Notes under the pieces: generated by a model
Seen by the model: only the letters and a program-made list of their open reading frames with translations
Database searches by the model: none
Told to the model about the DNA's origin: nothing
Part shown: positions 63,690 through 64,000 of the stretch, piece after piece
How the letters are laid out: each line of letters starts with the position of its first letter
Numbering within the stretch: position 1 is the first letter of the stretch
NCBI GenBank assembly: GCA_021825925.1
Contig: JAKAFP010000008.1
Coordinates: forward strand, 62,001-126,000
Length of the DNA stretch: 64,000 nt
Reading direction: 5' to 3'
Source of the DNA: Chloroflexota bacterium
GTDB taxonomy: Bacteria; Chloroflexota; Anaerolineae; Anaerolineales; Anaerolineaceae
Translations under genes and position numbers: made by a program

Positions 63690-64000
63690 TTATGCGGTTT
63701 CTTCTTCGGGCTCTTCTTCAGATTCCACTTCATCGCCAAAGGTCAAGACCTCGCGCACCTGGGACCCGTGCTGCTGCGGACCGATGATGCCCTTTTCTTC
63801 GAGGGTATCAATCAGGCGGGCGGAACGGGTGTAGCCGATTCTCATTTTTCGCTGCAGCATGGAGATGCTGGCCTTGTTCTCGCGGCGTACGATTTCCATG
63901 GCATCTTCGAGGAGTGGATCGTTGGGGCGGCCACCATCGTCAAAGAGTTCGCCCTGTTTCAAGGGAGTGCCGGGGGTGTAGGGATCCAACAGCATGCCGT
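63690..64000 (-). CDS. ftsK: FtsK/SpoIIIE DNA translocase, C-terminal gamma domain (5' part outside window)
   Basis: The reading frame continues to the window edge, so only the last 103 residues are seen. They contain the end of the motor (GMLLDPY) and a winged-helix gamma domain (DPLLEDAMEIVRRENKASISMLQRKMRIG, given in part as LLEDAMEIVRRENKAS and LQRKMRIGYTRSARLIDTLE). The gamma domain reads KOPS/SRS DNA polarity marks. FtsK pumps DNA through the division septum and aids dimer resolution. A Glu-rich tail ends it. The terminator at 63639 closes the transcript. Confidence 0.93.
   Translation of the reverse strand, partial: GMLLDPYTPGTPLKQGELFDDGGRPNDPLLEDAMEIVRRENKASISMLQRKMRIGYTRSARLIDTLEEKGIIGPQQHGSQVREVLTFGDEVESEEEPEEETA

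Overview
The window looks like a chromosomal segment of a Chloroflexota bacterium, most likely class Anaerolineae. This is inferred from gene content, not from a marker tree. The signs are many lipoproteins with Thr/Pro-rich linkers behind the lipobox, an NBR1-type Ig (FW) domain on a lipoprotein, an S-box riboswitch on metK, DUF1667/GlpA-like anaerobic glycerol oxidation genes, and dispersed GC-rich palindromes at gene ends. No rRNA, tRNA, CRISPR array, transposase or prophage gene was seen. About 60 genes are supported, two of them cut by the window edges, plus one decayed gene.

Layout. 1-2507: end of a GlpA-like/FAD oxidoreductase/DUF1667 operon. 2693-6238: a membrane phosphodiesterase resembling GPI ethanolamine-phosphate transferases, and an intracellular GH5 glycosidase resembling fungal sterylglucosidases. 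6501-13084: a MASE1-CHASE-PAS histidine kinase, then an AlkD-like glycosylase, a CASTOR/POLLUX-type channel and a nucleoside phosphorylase. 13136-15832: lipA and two tandem orphan response regulators. 16045-22091: an RNA-modification island (rsmI, queuosine-precursor transporter, rsmE, rsmF, an ArmA/RmtB-family 16S methyltransferase, a divergent tgt, a DUF3052 protein). 22287-25573: a four-gene operon (fatty acid hydroxylase, hydrolase, VOC protein, MFS transporter). 26013-32762: chemoreceptor, RNase Z, adenosine-specific kinase, lipoprotein, YjbQ, hydrolase.

33001-38939 is a compact seven-gene plus-strand operon: zinc-ribbon pseudokinase, VWA protein, PurA-like enzyme, double GNAT, two methyltransferases and a zinc-ribbon mini-protein. 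It matches no pathway I recognise and is the best candidate for an undescribed system. 39089-48268 is an L-arabinose locus on the minus strand (araB-araD-araA, GguAB/ChvE-like ABC importer, LacI-family regulator with a three-half-site operator). 48540-54789 holds an FW-domain lipoprotein, a ketopantoate-reductase-like protein, a HIT-hydrolase pseudogene, an orphan DNA methyltransferase and an M28 peptidase lipoprotein. 55003-56396 is a SAM-I riboswitch with metK. 56589-63531 holds secreted or membrane proteins, including two lipoproteins sharing an unnamed domain and a 1040-residue HExxH membrane protein. The window ends in the FtsK gamma domain.

The most notable functional theme is 16045-20611. 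Four enzymes there are predicted to methylate the ribosomal decoding centre (C1402, U1498, C1407 and, if the RmtB-like enzyme acts as its relatives do, G1405). A wobble-base transglycosylase is in the same operon as two of them.
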